DNA from: Vibrio lentus
Lineage (GTDB): Bacteria > Pseudomonadota > Gammaproteobacteria > Enterobacterales > Vibrionaceae
Direction: 5' to 3'
DNA length: 64,000 nucleotides
NCBI RefSeq assembly: GCF_030409755.1
Contig: NZ_JAUFQE010000001.1
Span: 1,488,001 to 1,552,000 of the forward strand
The translations under genes were made by a program, and so were the position numbers. This document shows positions 34,953 to 44,155 of the stretch, piece by piece; position 1 is the first letter of the stretch; every line of letters starts with the position of its first letter. A model generated the notes under the pieces. The model saw only the letters and a list, made by a program, of their open reading frames with translations, was not told the DNA's origin and did no database searches.

Positions 34953-35362
34953 GGTGACTACTCTTTAATAATTATTTTAAATCATAGGCTTGTAGCGCCT
35001 TAATGACGTGGCACAGTATAAGTAGGTAGTCGGAGAAAAATTTTGCCTTTTTGTCTCTAATTGAAGGTTTTTGTAGAAATTAAATCTCTAATGTAATGTT
35101 TATGTGTAAAAATTTTTCATGAAAATGAGTTTTGTTAAAGGCATCATTCTTTGTAAGGTCTAATTTTTGTGTGTGGATGCTGGATTCAGCGATGTAAGAT
35201 AATGTTCCTTTCAGTTGGCATTAGAGCCCTTCCGAAAATCGTATTTAGAAAATTTGCATGAAAAATGCTACTGGCAGCAAAGTTATAGCACTGAGTATTG
35301 AAAGTTTACTTTGTTCAGCGCCATACTGATTGAATACGCAGAGCGTGGCACTAGGAGGATGT
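34953..35362. other. 410-bp AT-rich intergenic region
   Basis: This lies between the divergent EamA and LysR-like genes. It contains AT-rich runs and an AGGAGG (35353-35358) that belongs to the LysR-like gene. No gene, RNA, perfect palindrome of more than 12 bp or terminator was recognised. Confidence 0.6.
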
Positions 35363-36271
35363 TTGAAGAACACCATCGACTTAAACTTATATCGCTTTTT
35401 GGGCCTGCTTTATGATCAGCAATCTCAGGCTAAGGTTTGTCATACCTTGGATATTAGCCGTGCGACGTTCAACCGACATTTAGCAGATTGCCGTGATTTA
35501 TTTGCCAATGAGTTGTTTATTGCAGCAAAGGGAAATTATGCTCCGACTTTGTTTACCACTCAGTTGATGTTGGTGGTGAAAGAGCCACTTGAACAGTTAG
35601 AGCAAGCGCAGCAAATCTCTCAGTCGTTTGAGGGGACGGATGCCAATATCGAGTATGTTTTCCATGCTGCCAATCCTCTTAGCACTCTGTTGACGGTACC
35701 GTTGCTGAAAGGGCTATCCAACACAGACTACCATCCCAAAATATCCATGATGGACTGGTCGTTAGAAGGGGTTGAGTACCCCAAAGCAGGCACTCTTGCT
35801 GTTGGAATATCAGGATACCCGAATGATCTCAATGATAATCTTGTAGAACGGAAAGTGGGGTCGCTTGCCCTGTTTGCTTATGTGGCGGACTCACATCCAC
35901 TCGCTGACAATAAAAACATAGACCTCACTCAACTAGAGAACTTTGATACGGTTCGTGTATCGATGGGGACTCTAGATGGCAACTCTTACTATGAGCGTTT
36001 GCGAAAGCGTACTGGTATCAAGCTAGAGCAAAAGCTTACTGTTGCTTCTGTATTTTCAGCATTAGAGTGTGCTCAAGTGAGCCAATATGTGTTTATTGGA
36101 TTCAATATGAATGATGCATCGATACTTAGTGGACTTACTAAAATCCCAGTGGTGTTCCAAGGTGAGGAAATCTTCTTTGATGTTGGGATTCAATACCATC
36201 GTGCTTGCTATCAACACCCGGTTGTTAAACGTATTGAAGGGCTGTTGTCGACTTGCTTAAAGGCGATTTAA
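35363..36271 (+). CDS. LysR-type regulator (divergent)
   Basis: This is a 302-residue protein from a TTG at 35363, chosen because AGGAGG lies 4 nt upstream and the protein then opens LKNTIDLNLYRFLGLLYDQQSQ like typical LysR N-termini. A TTG eleven codons further up is an alternative. It has an N-terminal winged HTH (VCHTLDISRATFNRHLADCRDLFANELFI) and a LysR-type substrate-binding domain (about 90-295). It faces the EamA transporter gene divergently, so local control of that gene is plausible. The HTH is more divergent than usual. Confidence 0.78.
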   Translation: MKNTIDLNLYRFLGLLYDQQSQAKVCHTLDISRATFNRHLADCRDLFANELFIAAKGNYAPTLFTTQLMLVVKEPLEQLEQAQQISQSFEGTDANIEYVFHAANPLSTLLTVPLLKGLSNTDYHPKISMMDWSLEGVEYPKAGTLAVGISGYPNDLNDNLVERKVGSLALFAYVADSHPLADNKNIDLTQLENFDTVRVSMGTLDGNSYYERLRKRTGIKLEQKLTVASVFSALECAQVSQYVFIGFNMNDASILSGLTKIPVVFQGEEIFFDVGIQYHRACYQHPVVKRIEGLLSTCLKAI

Positions 36272-36330
36272 TTGAACTGGAAAGGTGAATCGATAGTGTA
36301 TCTTTTAATAGCTGAGCGTTAAAAACTATC

Positions 36331-36358
36331 AACTAAGAACTAAGAACTAAGAACTAAG
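36331..36358. repeat. 7-bp tandem repeat (AACTAAG)x4
   Basis: Four perfect copies of AACTAAG run in tandem with a partial fifth, between the LysR-like gene and the terminator at 36390. No coding role. It could be a slippage-made expansion. Confidence 0.8.
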
Positions 36359-36389
36359 AACCAGATAGGAAACCAATTAAAGAGAATCA

Positions 36390-36418
36390 AAAAACGCGCC
36401 TAATGAAGGCGCGTTTTT
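36390..36418. terminator. Bidirectional terminator
   Basis: An 11-bp stem (36390-36400 with 36408-36418, loop TAATGAA) is flanked by A-run and T-run. It lies between convergent LysR-like and DUF1254 genes. Confidence 0.85.
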
Positions 36419-36455
36419 TAGTTTACGGGAATCGATGATTTAAGAGCTAAGTAGA

Positions 36456-37973
36456 TTACTCTACGCGTTCCACATCTCCCGGTTTCCATGTTTTGTCATA
36501 CCACGCTTCTTGTGGTCCATATAATCTTAGAATCGCAAACCAGCCTTTACCCGGTACGGTCTCAATCCAGTTTGCTTCTTTTCCTTTTGGTGGTTTTGGG
36601 CCAAAATACAAATCGACTGAACCATCTTTGTTTTCGACAAAGTCATCACGCTGATTATTCTTACTTGGTAATGGTTGGCTCGTTTGCAGCTCTGAGCGAG
36701 TTTGCGTGTCGTAAGCCACCACGGACCAGAAGTTTTTCGCAGGAACATTCGCAGGAATATTCACCTTGTAGTTTTGGCTACCATCGAAATATTCACCATC
36801 TTTCGCTTGATCAATCAGCGCGTATTGTGAACCTTTGTTGATAAGCTTAAGTGCCATCGCAGGTGTGTTTACTGTTGCAACATAGAAGAAATAAGTTCGA
36901 GCATCTAGGTTGCGCCCACCTTCACCTTTGTCGACTAACCATTGGTAATCTTTACCAATAAATGCTGTTTTCCATAGGCGATCATCATAGATGTAGGCTT
37001 TTTCATCTCGTGGTTGGAAGTACAGAGATCTAGCCGTTGCGTTACCAATCGCGACACCATCTTTCATCAGCTTCTGCATGCGTTCGTCAGGAGCAAAAGG
37101 TTTGTTCTTCTGAATACCAATACTCGATAGTAAGCCGCGCAGTTCTGGGTCGATAAACGAGATTGGCTCTTTATCCAATACCGTTTTTATCTCTTTGTAG
37201 AAATGCTCGTCGTTCGCATGAATGGTATTGAACGGTTTGCCACTGCCTGAGATGAACTCCATTTTGGGTTGATCATCTTTCTTTGCTAGTGGGTAGATTT
37301 TCAATTTTTCTTTGTAGGCTTTCATCGCCGCATCGGTTTTACCGTCTTTCAAGAAGCCGCGAGCAATAAACCAGTTAGTGTAGCTGGTGGACTGCGAAAC
37401 AAAGTAGCCTTCCGGCACTTCACCTTCATAGCCAGGAGGCAGAATTAGGTATTTACCGCCTTTGCCTTTATCGGGTCCGACAATGCCTAAGTCGGTGACA
37501 AAGCGAAAGAATGCATCATTAACGGTCGTCGGGCCCATGCCTTCAGGAACCTCAATGACTGTTGGTCCATCTTTCTCCAAATCGAGGAAGACAGAGGCAT
37601 AAACGGTATCGGTATTACCCGTTAAGAATAGTGGGTTTGAATCCATCAGCTTATCGAACACAACGACTTGATTTGATGACTTTGAACCTAATTCAACGTG
37701 CCCAAGGCGCAGCGCTTCTACAGATGCCATAGGAATCGCGTTGAGAAACACCTCTGTTGAGCGAAGTGTATCGAGGTTGTCATAAAGCTTTTGTGCCGTT
37801 TCCGCCGTTGGTGCACCGTCTTTAAAATTTAATTCACCGATGCTGGTTTGCACGGTATCTGGAGTCATGATGCTTGGAGGAATCTCAGTATTGTAGTTTT
37901 CCGTAGCAAGTACTTGGTGTGATATGAAGATACTGCTCGCTAACACAAGTGCTTTCAACTTCGATGTAATCAT
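36456..37973 (-). CDS. DUF1254/DUF1214 exported protein
   Basis: This 505-residue exported protein has a signal peptide of about 23 residues (ending QVLA). It has a DUF1254 domain (about 70-200, with NTDTVYASVFLDLEKDGPTVIEVPEGMG) and a C-terminal DUF1214 domain (about 370-495, with NFWSVVAYDTQTRSEL and GWFAILRLYGP). The pair of domains defines a large bacterial family without a firm biochemical role. It is monocistronic, bounded by terminators at 36390 and 38123. No regulator is adjacent on the same strand. Confidence 0.9.
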   Translation of the reverse strand: MITSKLKALVLASSIFISHQVLATENYNTEIPPSIMTPDTVQTSIGELNFKDGAPTAETAQKLYDNLDTLRSTEVFLNAIPMASVEALRLGHVELGSKSSNQVVVFDKLMDSNPLFLTGNTDTVYASVFLDLEKDGPTVIEVPEGMGPTTVNDAFFRFVTDLGIVGPDKGKGGKYLILPPGYEGEVPEGYFVSQSTSYTNWFIARGFLKDGKTDAAMKAYKEKLKIYPLAKKDDQPKMEFISGSGKPFNTIHANDEHFYKEIKTVLDKEPISFIDPELRGLLSSIGIQKNKPFAPDERMQKLMKDGVAIGNATARSLYFQPRDEKAYIYDDRLWKTAFIGKDYQWLVDKGEGGRNLDARTYFFYVATVNTPAMALKLINKGSQYALIDQAKDGEYFDGSQNYKVNIPANVPAKNFWSVVAYDTQTRSELQTSQPLPSKNNQRDDFVENKDGSVDLYFGPKPPKGKEANWIETVPGKGWFAILRLYGPQEAWYDKTWKPGDVERVE

Positions 37974-38122
37974 GGTGTCACCTTTAAGTTTTGTTTCGAT
38001 GCGCTTACTTTATGTTAGTTGAAAAAACATATCTGATACGTTGCAGGCTCAAAAATGAGCTTTGAATCGAAGGCTTGAGGTGTGGGGTGCTATGTAGGTT
38101 GCCAAATTAGTCAGATAAAACA

Positions 38123-38143
38123 AAACCCGCATTGGGCGGGTTT
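38123..38143 (-). terminator. Rho-independent terminator
   Basis: An 8-bp GC-rich stem (38123-38130 with 38136-38143) is followed in the minus direction by TTGTTTTATC, just downstream of the EamA gene that ends at 38171. Confidence 0.75.
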
Positions 38144-38170
38144 GTTGGGTTCGGTTATTGCGGTGCGGGC

Positions 38171-39079
38171 TTATTGCTGCACTTTGCTTTGTGTAACGGG
38201 TTTGACCGTTTTGGTTTGTCTTACTGCCAGAATAAGTTGCGGTAGCAGCGACATCACGATCATGCCTGTCATTAGTGAGTATTGAGTGGGAGTAAACGAT
38301 TCGCCCATCAACACCATGCCTGTCACGATGCCCGCAACAGGGTTGGCAATACCGCCAAAGGTAAAATCAACCACTGACATACGTTGTAGCAACCATACAT
38401 ACATGCCGTAACCAAGTGCTGTGTTTAGCCCAATCACCCACAATAGGCCCATCGCATTACGAGTATCGAAATGAGTGACAGCGTTAACATAAGGCTGCGG
38501 GTCGATGAATGCATGAACGCCAGAAGCTACAGACAAAATCGTACCACCTAAAATCAGCTGCCACGTTAATACCTTCCACCAATGCATGCGGTTACCAAGA
38601 GACTTGGTCAGACTGCTGCCGATGACGATACACATGATGGCAGCAAACATGGCGCCTAAGCCTATTGGGCTTAAAGCGATCTGACTTGGGTCGAACAGTA
38701 TCCATGCCAATGTGATTAAGCCAATACCAGACAAGGCTTGAATCAAGTGTGGACGCTGTTTCTTAACCACCCAGTGGAAGATCATCGCAAACACAGGTAC
38801 AGAGATCATACCCACGCCAGAAATCGCTGAAGGCAGCGTTAGTGCCATTACGAAGATCAAACCAAAGAAGGTCGCGATGTTAATCAGACCTAAGGTGAAA
38901 ATGATCTGCCACTCGCCTTTTTTTGGCAGGCTAGGTTTTACTGCAAGCAGCAATAAGGCAGCAGGCAAGGCGCGTAAAGCACCAAGTAGCAGAGGAGGCC
39001 ATTCCTGAAGAGTAAACTGCGTCACTGCATAAGTTGTTCCCCAAAAGAACGCGGGGATCATTGCGAGTAATATGTTCAT
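38171..39079 (-). CDS. DMT superfamily (EamA) transporter, second copy
   Basis: This 302-residue membrane protein has ten spans in two EamA halves and the opening AMIPAFFWGTTYAVTQFTLQEWPPLLL. It differs clearly from the other DMT gene in the window and is not a recent duplicate. A MarR-type regulator gene lies 125 bp away on the other strand. Two copies of a 14-bp element lie between them, so this transporter is the likely target of that regulator. Substrate unknown. Confidence 0.9.
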   Translation of the reverse strand: MNILLAMIPAFFWGTTYAVTQFTLQEWPPLLLGALRALPAALLLLAVKPSLPKKGEWQIIFTLGLINIATFFGLIFVMALTLPSAISGVGMISVPVFAMIFHWVVKKQRPHLIQALSGIGLITLAWILFDPSQIALSPIGLGAMFAAIMCIVIGSSLTKSLGNRMHWWKVLTWQLILGGTILSVASGVHAFIDPQPYVNAVTHFDTRNAMGLLWVIGLNTALGYGMYVWLLQRMSVVDFTFGGIANPVAGIVTGMVLMGESFTPTQYSLMTGMIVMSLLPQLILAVRQTKTVKPVTQSKVQQ

Positions 39080-39085
39080 ATGAAA

Positions 39086-39103
39086 TATCTTTACGTTAAG
39101 ATA
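39086..39103. promoter_or_regulatory. Putative MarR operator 1
   Basis: The inverted repeat TATCTTTACGTTAAGATA has 6-bp perfect arms and begins 7 bp from the transporter start codon. Its first 14 bases recur, with one mismatch, at 39147. Confidence 0.5.
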
Positions 39104-39146
39104 ACTAATTGTGTGAACTGTATACTTAGATCATGTGGTTGTAAAG

Positions 39147-39164
39147 TATCTTTATGTTAAACTA
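39147..39164. promoter_or_regulatory. Putative MarR operator 2
   Basis: TATCTTTATGTTAAACTA repeats the first 14 bases of the operator at 39086 with one change (13 of 14). It sits 40 bp before the MarR gene. The two elements are 61 bp apart, close to six helical turns. Confidence 0.45.
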
Positions 39165-39204
39165 GTTTGAAGTAATCAAGACTAATAACGGAGCGAGATT
39201 GCAA

Positions 39205-39687
39205 ATGGATGCTATCGACCGCGTAGTAGAGCAATGGGCAAAGGAAAAGCCTGAGCTAGAAACTGAGCCTATGGCAATGATGGGCCGGATTATGCGTATT
39301 GCCAAGTATATGGAGACTCAAGTTGCCGAGCTTCATAAAAAATACGACATGAAACTCGGTGAGTTTGATGTGCTGGCTACGTTGCGACGTTCTGGAAAGC
39401 CTTACCGACTCACGCCATCAGAATTGATTGGGTCGATGATGCTGACATCTGGCGCGATGACCAATCGCCTTGATAAATTGGAAGCTAAAGGGTTGATCAG
39501 TCGTGAGCACAGCAAAGAAGACAGACGCAGCGTGAGTGTTCAGCTAACCAAAGATGGTCTGATTCTGATTGACCAAATGATGACTGAGCATGTTGAAATG
39601 CAGAAAAAGCTGGTTAAATCTCTGTCTGCGAGCCAGAAGAAGAACACCAACCAACTGTTAAAAACATGGTTGAGCGCTTACGAGTAG
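39205..39687 (+). CDS. MarR family transcriptional regulator
   Basis: This is a 160-residue protein from the ATG at 39205. A TTG two codons upstream is closer to GGAG and may be the true start. It has a winged HTH of the MarR type, with TPSELIGSMMLTSGAMTNRLDKLEAKGLISREHSKEDRRSVSVQLT spanning recognition helix and wing. MarR dimers repress neighbouring genes and release on binding a phenolic or similar ligand. It is divergent from an EamA exporter, the common arrangement for such pairs. A terminator follows at 39714. Confidence 0.9.
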   Translation: MDAIDRVVEQWAKEKPELETEPMAMMGRIMRIAKYMETQVAELHKKYDMKLGEFDVLATLRRSGKPYRLTPSELIGSMMLTSGAMTNRLDKLEAKGLISREHSKEDRRSVSVQLTKDGLILIDQMMTEHVEMQKKLVKSLSASQKKNTNQLLKTWLSAYE

Positions 39688-39713
39688 TTTTGCTGATCTT
39701 CCTTTCGATTCAT

Positions 39714-39746
39714 AAAAAAACCGAAGCTATCTGGCTTCGGTTTTTT
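39714..39746. terminator. Bidirectional terminator
   Basis: A 7-bp CCGAAGC stem (39721-39727 with 39734-39740) is extended by A/T arms. It lies between the MarR gene and the convergent GlcG-like gene. Confidence 0.85.
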
Positions 39747-39785
39747 ATTCCTGTCTAAGAACTTCAAGTACAGCGAGTTGGCTAG

Positions 39786-40226
39786 TTATGCTTGCAACAT
39801 CTCATCACTGAACAGCTCTGCGCAGCCAATACCGTTGATGGCGCAGCTTTCATCAATGTCTGAGATGTCACCGCTTACCCCGATAGCACCCAGTACCGTT
39901 TTATCCTTGTCTCGAATCAGTAGTCCCCCTGGAACTGGCACCATGTTTCCGTGTGCCAGCACGTTTACGGCGGAGATGAATGCTGGTCGGTTGTCAGCAT
40001 CTTGGGCGAGTTTTCTAGAGGAACAACCCAGTGCGAGTGCCCCCCACGCTTTAGCAATCGCGATGTCTGGTCGCATCATGCTAGAGCCATCTTGACGTTG
40101 CAGAGAAATCAGTTTGCCACCGCTGTCTAAGACGGCGACCGTCAAAGGTTCTGTGTGGATCTTTTTTCCTGCTTTTAAGGTGCCATCGATGATGGTCAAC
40201 GCTTGTTGTAGAGTCAAACTTCCCAT
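39786..40226 (-). CDS. GlcG/HbpS-like haem-degrading-fold protein
   Basis: This 146-residue protein of the GlcG/HbpS family (PF03928) has the typical LTLQQALTIIDGTLKAGKK opening and central motif VAVLDSGGKLISLQRQDGS. The PGGLLIRDKDKTVLGAIGVSGD region is the most conserved. GlcG-like genes are often neighbours of glycolate or glyoxylate genes. Here it lies 101 nt downstream of malate synthase on the same strand, with no terminator seen between. HbpS proteins bind haem, but whether this one does is not shown. Confidence 0.85.
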   Translation of the reverse strand: MGSLTLQQALTIIDGTLKAGKKIHTEPLTVAVLDSGGKLISLQRQDGSSMMRPDIAIAKAWGALALGCSSRKLAQDADNRPAFISAVNVLAHGNMVPVPGGLLIRDKDKTVLGAIGVSGDISDIDESCAINGIGCAELFSDEMLQA

Positions 40227-40327
40227 GTTATCTCCTAGTTTTTCAAGGGGCCGTGTACCAAGCTAAGCCTGCCAATCATTACTCTTGTTGTGAATATCAT
40301 TGACTGATTCAGCTCGGTACAAGAGTC

Positions 40328-41953
40328 CTAACTGGACTCTTGTAATAGCCCATAGCTGGGTAAAGTTAGGAAGGCGGCGAACTCTTCGGCTGTAGAAAGT
40401 TGATAGAAAAGATCAGCTGTCTCTTCAAATCGACCTGCTGTATAGCGCGAGTCTCCGACTTCATGTTTTATCGTGTCTAGCTCTTGGTAAAGCCAAGAGT
40501 GGAATAGTGATTTGGTAAAGGTTTGGCCATCATCGAGTGTTACCCCGTGGTGGATCCACTGCCAAATATTGGCTCTCGAGATCTCAGCAGTCGCGGCATC
40601 TTCCATAAGGCCGTAGATAGGCACACAGCCGTAGCCTTGAATCCAAGCTTCGATGTAATACAGCGCGATGCGTATATTCTTACGTACTCCTGCTTCGTCG
40701 CGACTGCCCTCACAAGGCTTGAGTAGCGTGTCGGCGTTGATCACATGCTCTGGGCTTTGGAAATCCATTTGGTTTACTTTGCCATCTAAGTGCTTATCAA
40801 AGATCGACATTGCCAAATCAACCAGCGCAGGGTGCGCAACCCATGTTCCATCATGTCCGTTCTGAGATTCTCTTTGTTTATCTTCGATAACCTTGGCGGT
40901 TACACGCGCCATTTCTTGCGGGTCTTTTGCTGGAATAAAGGCTGACATCCCACCCATTGCTAATGCGCCACGAGCGTGACAAGTACGCACTAACAGTTGG
41001 CTATAGGCGTTGAGGAATTCTTGATCCATGCCGATCCCATGACGATCTGGCAGGATGCGGTCTTTATGGTTCTTCAGAGTTTTGATGTAGCTGAAGATGT
41101 AATCCCAACGGCCACAGTTCATCGCAACGATGTGATCACGCATGGCGTACAAGATCTCTTCCATTTGGAATACGGCTGGTAGCGTTTCGATCAATACTGT
41201 CGCGCGAATGGTGCCTTTTGGTACATGGAAATAGTTTTCGGTGAAGCTGAAAATATCGTCCCACCATTGTGCTTCTTCCATGCTTTCTAGCTTTGGAATG
41301 TAGTAGTAAACCCCTAAACCTTGTTGTGCACGTGATTGATAGTTGTGGAAAAAGTACAAGGCGAAGTCCATCAAGCAACCGCCGATAGGCTGATTGTTGA
41401 ATTGGATGGATTGCTCAGGAAGGTGGATTCCTCGTGGGCGTGCGATCAGCAGTGCAGGATCGTCGTTTAATTGGTAACGCTTCTGCTTCTTCTCATCGAA
41501 ATAACGAATGGTGCCAAGGTTGGCATCTCTTAGGTTGATTTGCCCTTCGACCATATTGGCCCAAGTAGGAGAAGACGCATCTTCAAAGCAGCACATGAAG
41601 ACTTTCGCGCCTGAGTTTAGCGCGTTGATCACCATCTTTCTTTCGATAGGCCCGGTGATCTCTACTCGGCGATCGAGTAGCTCTGGTGGCGGTGTCGCCA
41701 CTTTCCATTCTTTATTTTGGCGAATGGAAATGGTGTCTTTTCTAAAATTGGGTAACTCACCCTCGTCATATTGAGCTTGTTTTACGTCGCGGTCACTTAG
41801 CAGGGTATGACGGCGATCTCCAAACTTATTGACGAGAGCTTCTAAGAATTTTAATGCATCTTTAGACAAGATCTCTTTGTACTCGGAGTTGTCCATCTTC
41901 CCAAGTACCTGCATACATTGTACTTCTTCTCTCTCTTTTACGTCATTCATCAT
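40328..41953 (-). CDS. aceB: Malate synthase A
   Basis: This 541-residue enzyme condenses glyoxylate with acetyl-CoA to malate. The malate synthase signature IKTLKNHKDRILPDRHGIGMDQ is present, as are the catalytic region ARPRGIHLPE and the RATVLIETLPAVFQMEEILYAMRDH core. Length suits the A isoform. Two ATG codons lie at 41953 and 41950, and a start 13 codons later, preceded by a GAGAGAAG sequence, is possible. Isocitrate lyase is not adjacent, so the gene seems to serve glyoxylate made from purines, together with the divergent gcl operon. A perfect TTTGTATACAAA palindrome lies 31 bp upstream. Confidence 0.94.
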   Translation of the reverse strand: MMNDVKEREEVQCMQVLGKMDNSEYKEILSKDALKFLEALVNKFGDRRHTLLSDRDVKQAQYDEGELPNFRKDTISIRQNKEWKVATPPPELLDRRVEITGPIERKMVINALNSGAKVFMCCFEDASSPTWANMVEGQINLRDANLGTIRYFDEKKQKRYQLNDDPALLIARPRGIHLPEQSIQFNNQPIGGCLMDFALYFFHNYQSRAQQGLGVYYYIPKLESMEEAQWWDDIFSFTENYFHVPKGTIRATVLIETLPAVFQMEEILYAMRDHIVAMNCGRWDYIFSYIKTLKNHKDRILPDRHGIGMDQEFLNAYSQLLVRTCHARGALAMGGMSAFIPAKDPQEMARVTAKVIEDKQRESQNGHDGTWVAHPALVDLAMSIFDKHLDGKVNQMDFQSPEHVINADTLLKPCEGSRDEAGVRKNIRIALYYIEAWIQGYGCVPIYGLMEDAATAEISRANIWQWIHHGVTLDDGQTFTKSLFHSWLYQELDTIKHEVGDSRYTAGRFEETADLFYQLSTAEEFAAFLTLPSYGLLQESS

Positions 41954-41983
41954 TGTTGTCTACTTTAAACAATACGATGCCAC

Positions 41984-41995
41984 TTTGTATACAAA
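41984..41995. promoter_or_regulatory. TTTGTATACAAA operator, aceB promoter
   Basis: This is a perfect 12-bp palindrome 31 bp upstream of aceB. It shares its 10-bp core TTGTATACAA with the sites before gcl and puuE. GTATAC-centred palindromes are typical of GntR/FCD-type regulators; assignment to any regulator is inference. Confidence 0.6.
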
Positions 41996-42237
41996 ATGCT
42001 CTTTTTAAGGGTATTTATATTGTAGAAATTGTAAACAAGCAAACGGTATTTAACATTTATTTATCATTTGATCTTTTTGTAATTTATTTTTACGTAAAGA
42101 TATTTTATGTAAAGCAATGAATTGTAAGCTTTTCAAGGTAAGTGCGTACTTAATGTGATGGGTTGATGTAACAAAATTGTTTCATTCTGGGGTTGATAAA
42201 TAGCGAGGATGGTTCATAGTACACAAAAGTTAGTTTA

Positions 42238-42249
42238 ATTGTATACAAT
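42238..42249. promoter_or_regulatory. ATTGTATACAAT operator, gcl promoter
   Basis: This is a perfect 12-bp palindrome 18 bp before the gcl ATG and close to its GGAGG, so it overlaps the likely -10 or transcription start. A weaker copy TAGTACACAA lies at 42217-42226, centred 22 bp upstream, two helical turns away. A repressor is the simplest reading. Confidence 0.65.
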
Positions 42250-42266
42250 CTGAACTGGAGGTTCGA

Positions 42267-44039
42267 ATGGCAATTATGAAAGCGATTGAAGCAGCGGTAG
42301 AAGTGCTTAAACGTGAAGGTGTAGACATCGCATTTGGTGTTCCCGGCGCAGCAATAAACCCTATGTATGCGGCTATGAAAAAGCTCGGAGGAATCGACCA
42401 CGTCTTAGCTCGCCACGTAGAGGGTGCATCCCATATGGCCGAAGGGTACACACGTACTAATCAAGACAATATAGGTGTGTGTATTGGTACCTCTGGCCCA
42501 GCGGGAACGGACATGATCACGGGCCTTTATTCTGCGTCTGCAGATTCGATCCCAATTCTATGCATCACCGGCCAAGCGCCACGAGCTCGTCTTCACAAAG
42601 AAGATTTCCAAGCGGTCGACATTGAATCTATCGCCAAGCCAGTGACCAAGTGGGCAACCACGGTACTGGAACCTGCACAAGTGCCACGCGCATTTCAAAA
42701 AGCCTTTCATTTAATGCGTTCGGGTCGCCCGGGACCAATCCTGATTGATCTACCGATTGATGTTCAGCTGGCTGAGATTGAGTTTGATATCGATACCTAT
42801 GAACCGCTAGAACCTTATAAACCACAAGCAACTCGCGCGCAGGTTGAGAAAGCATTAACCATGATGTCTCAATCGGAAAAACCGCTGATTGTATCGGGTG
42901 GTGGCGTGATTAACGCTGGCGCATCTGAATTGCTCCAGCAGTTCGCCGAAATCACCGGTGTTCCTGTGATTCCAACCTTGATGGGCTGGGGTTCTATCCC
43001 AGATGACCATGACTTAATGGCAGGTATGGTGGGGCTGCAAACGTCTCACCGTTACGGCAACGAAACCATGCTCAACTCTGACTTCGTGTTTGGTGTCGGT
43101 AACCGTTGGGCAAACCGTCATACTGGCTCTGTGGATGTTTACACCGAAGGCCGTAAGTTTGTTCACGTTGACATTGAACCAACTCAAATCGGCCGTGTGT
43201 TCTGTCCGGATTTGGGCATAGTCTCTGATGCGAAAGCAGCGCTAGAGCTAATGGTTGAAGTGGCGCAAGAGTGGCGTGATGCTGGCAAGCTGCCAAACCG
43301 AAATGCTTGGGCAAGTGAGTGTCAGGAACGCAAATCGACCATGCTGCGTAAAACCAATTTCGATGAAGCGCCAATGAAACCGATGCGTGTTTATGAAGAG
43401 ATGAACAAGGCATTTGGTCGTGATACTTGCTACGTGAGCACCATTGGTTTGTCGCAAATCGCTGCCGCTCAGTTCCTGCATGTTTATAAGCCGCGTAACT
43501 GGATCAACTGTGGTCAAGCTGGCCCACTAGGTTGGACAACACCAGCAGCATTGGGTGTAAGAGCGGCTGATCCAAATCGCGATATCGTTGCTATTTCTGG
43601 AGATTACGATTTCCAATTCATGATCGAAGAACTGGCAGTAGGTGCGCAATTCAACCTGCCATACATTCATGTGTTGGTGAACAACTCGTATCTAGGTTTG
43701 ATCCGTCAAGCACAGCGTCAATTTGATATCGATTATTGTGTACAACTGGCGTTTGATAACCAGAATGCGCCAGAGCTTGAAGGCTATGGGGTTGACCATG
43801 TCGCGGTTGTTGAAGGTTTAGGCTGTAAGGCGATTCGAGTTCGTGAACCAGAGCAAATTGCTGCTGCGTTTGGACAAGCCAAAGAGTTGATGAATAAGCA
43901 TAAAGTACCGGTTGTTGTTGAGCTAATTCTTGAGAGAGTGACCAATATTGCGATGGGCGTAGAGATCAACGCCATCAACGAATTTGAGCCACTTGCCGAA
44001 AGCCGCGGCGATGCTCCAACGGCGCTAGCGTACAAGTAA
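42267..44039 (+). CDS. gcl: Glyoxylate carboligase
   Basis: This 590-residue ThDP-dependent enzyme joins two glyoxylates to tartronate semialdehyde plus CO2. The sequence [13 protein letters not shown] shows Val51 in place of the ThDP-activating Glu of acetolactate synthases, a known hallmark of true Gcl. The ThDP-Mg motif is near [12 protein letters not shown]. The ATG at 42267 has GGAGG 5 nt upstream. It is first in an operon with hyi, glxR and glycerate kinase. The TTGTATACAA-core palindrome lies in its promoter. Confidence 0.96.
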   Translation: MAIMKAIEAAVEVLKREGVDIAFGVPGAAINPMYAAMKKLGGIDHVLARHVEGASHMAEGYTRTNQDNIGVCIGTSGPAGTDMITGLYSASADSIPILCITGQAPRARLHKEDFQAVDIESIAKPVTKWATTVLEPAQVPRAFQKAFHLMRSGRPGPILIDLPIDVQLAEIEFDIDTYEPLEPYKPQATRAQVEKALTMMSQSEKPLIVSGGGVINAGASELLQQFAEITGVPVIPTLMGWGSIPDDHDLMAGMVGLQTSHRYGNETMLNSDFVFGVGNRWANRHTGSVDVYTEGRKFVHVDIEPTQIGRVFCPDLGIVSDAKAALELMVEVAQEWRDAGKLPNRNAWASECQERKSTMLRKTNFDEAPMKPMRVYEEMNKAFGRDTCYVSTIGLSQIAAAQFLHVYKPRNWINCGQAGPLGWTTPAALGVRAADPNRDIVAISGDYDFQFMIEELAVGAQFNLPYIHVLVNNSYLGLIRQAQRQFDIDYCVQLAFDNQNAPELEGYGVDHVAVVEGLGCKAIRVREPEQIAAAFGQAKELMNKHKVPVVVELILERVTNIAMGVEINAINEFEPLAESRGDAPTALAYK

Positions 44040-44155
44040 TCATTAAGTAATGTGTATCCGTAGAGCTGAGATTTAGCTCTACGGAAAGCCTCCGATAGAG
44101 TGAGGCTTTACTACAAACAACCAGATTTTTACAGATAAAGAATAAGGACAGAGTC

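Noticed and set aside
36331..36358. Tandem AACTAAG repeat as a possible CRISPR or att site
   Set aside because: The unit is only 7 bp with no spacers and no integrase nearby, so it is a simple repeat.
36488..36841. Plus-strand frame over the DUF1254/DUF1214 gene
   Set aside because: Antisense to a gene with a clear signal peptide and two domains.
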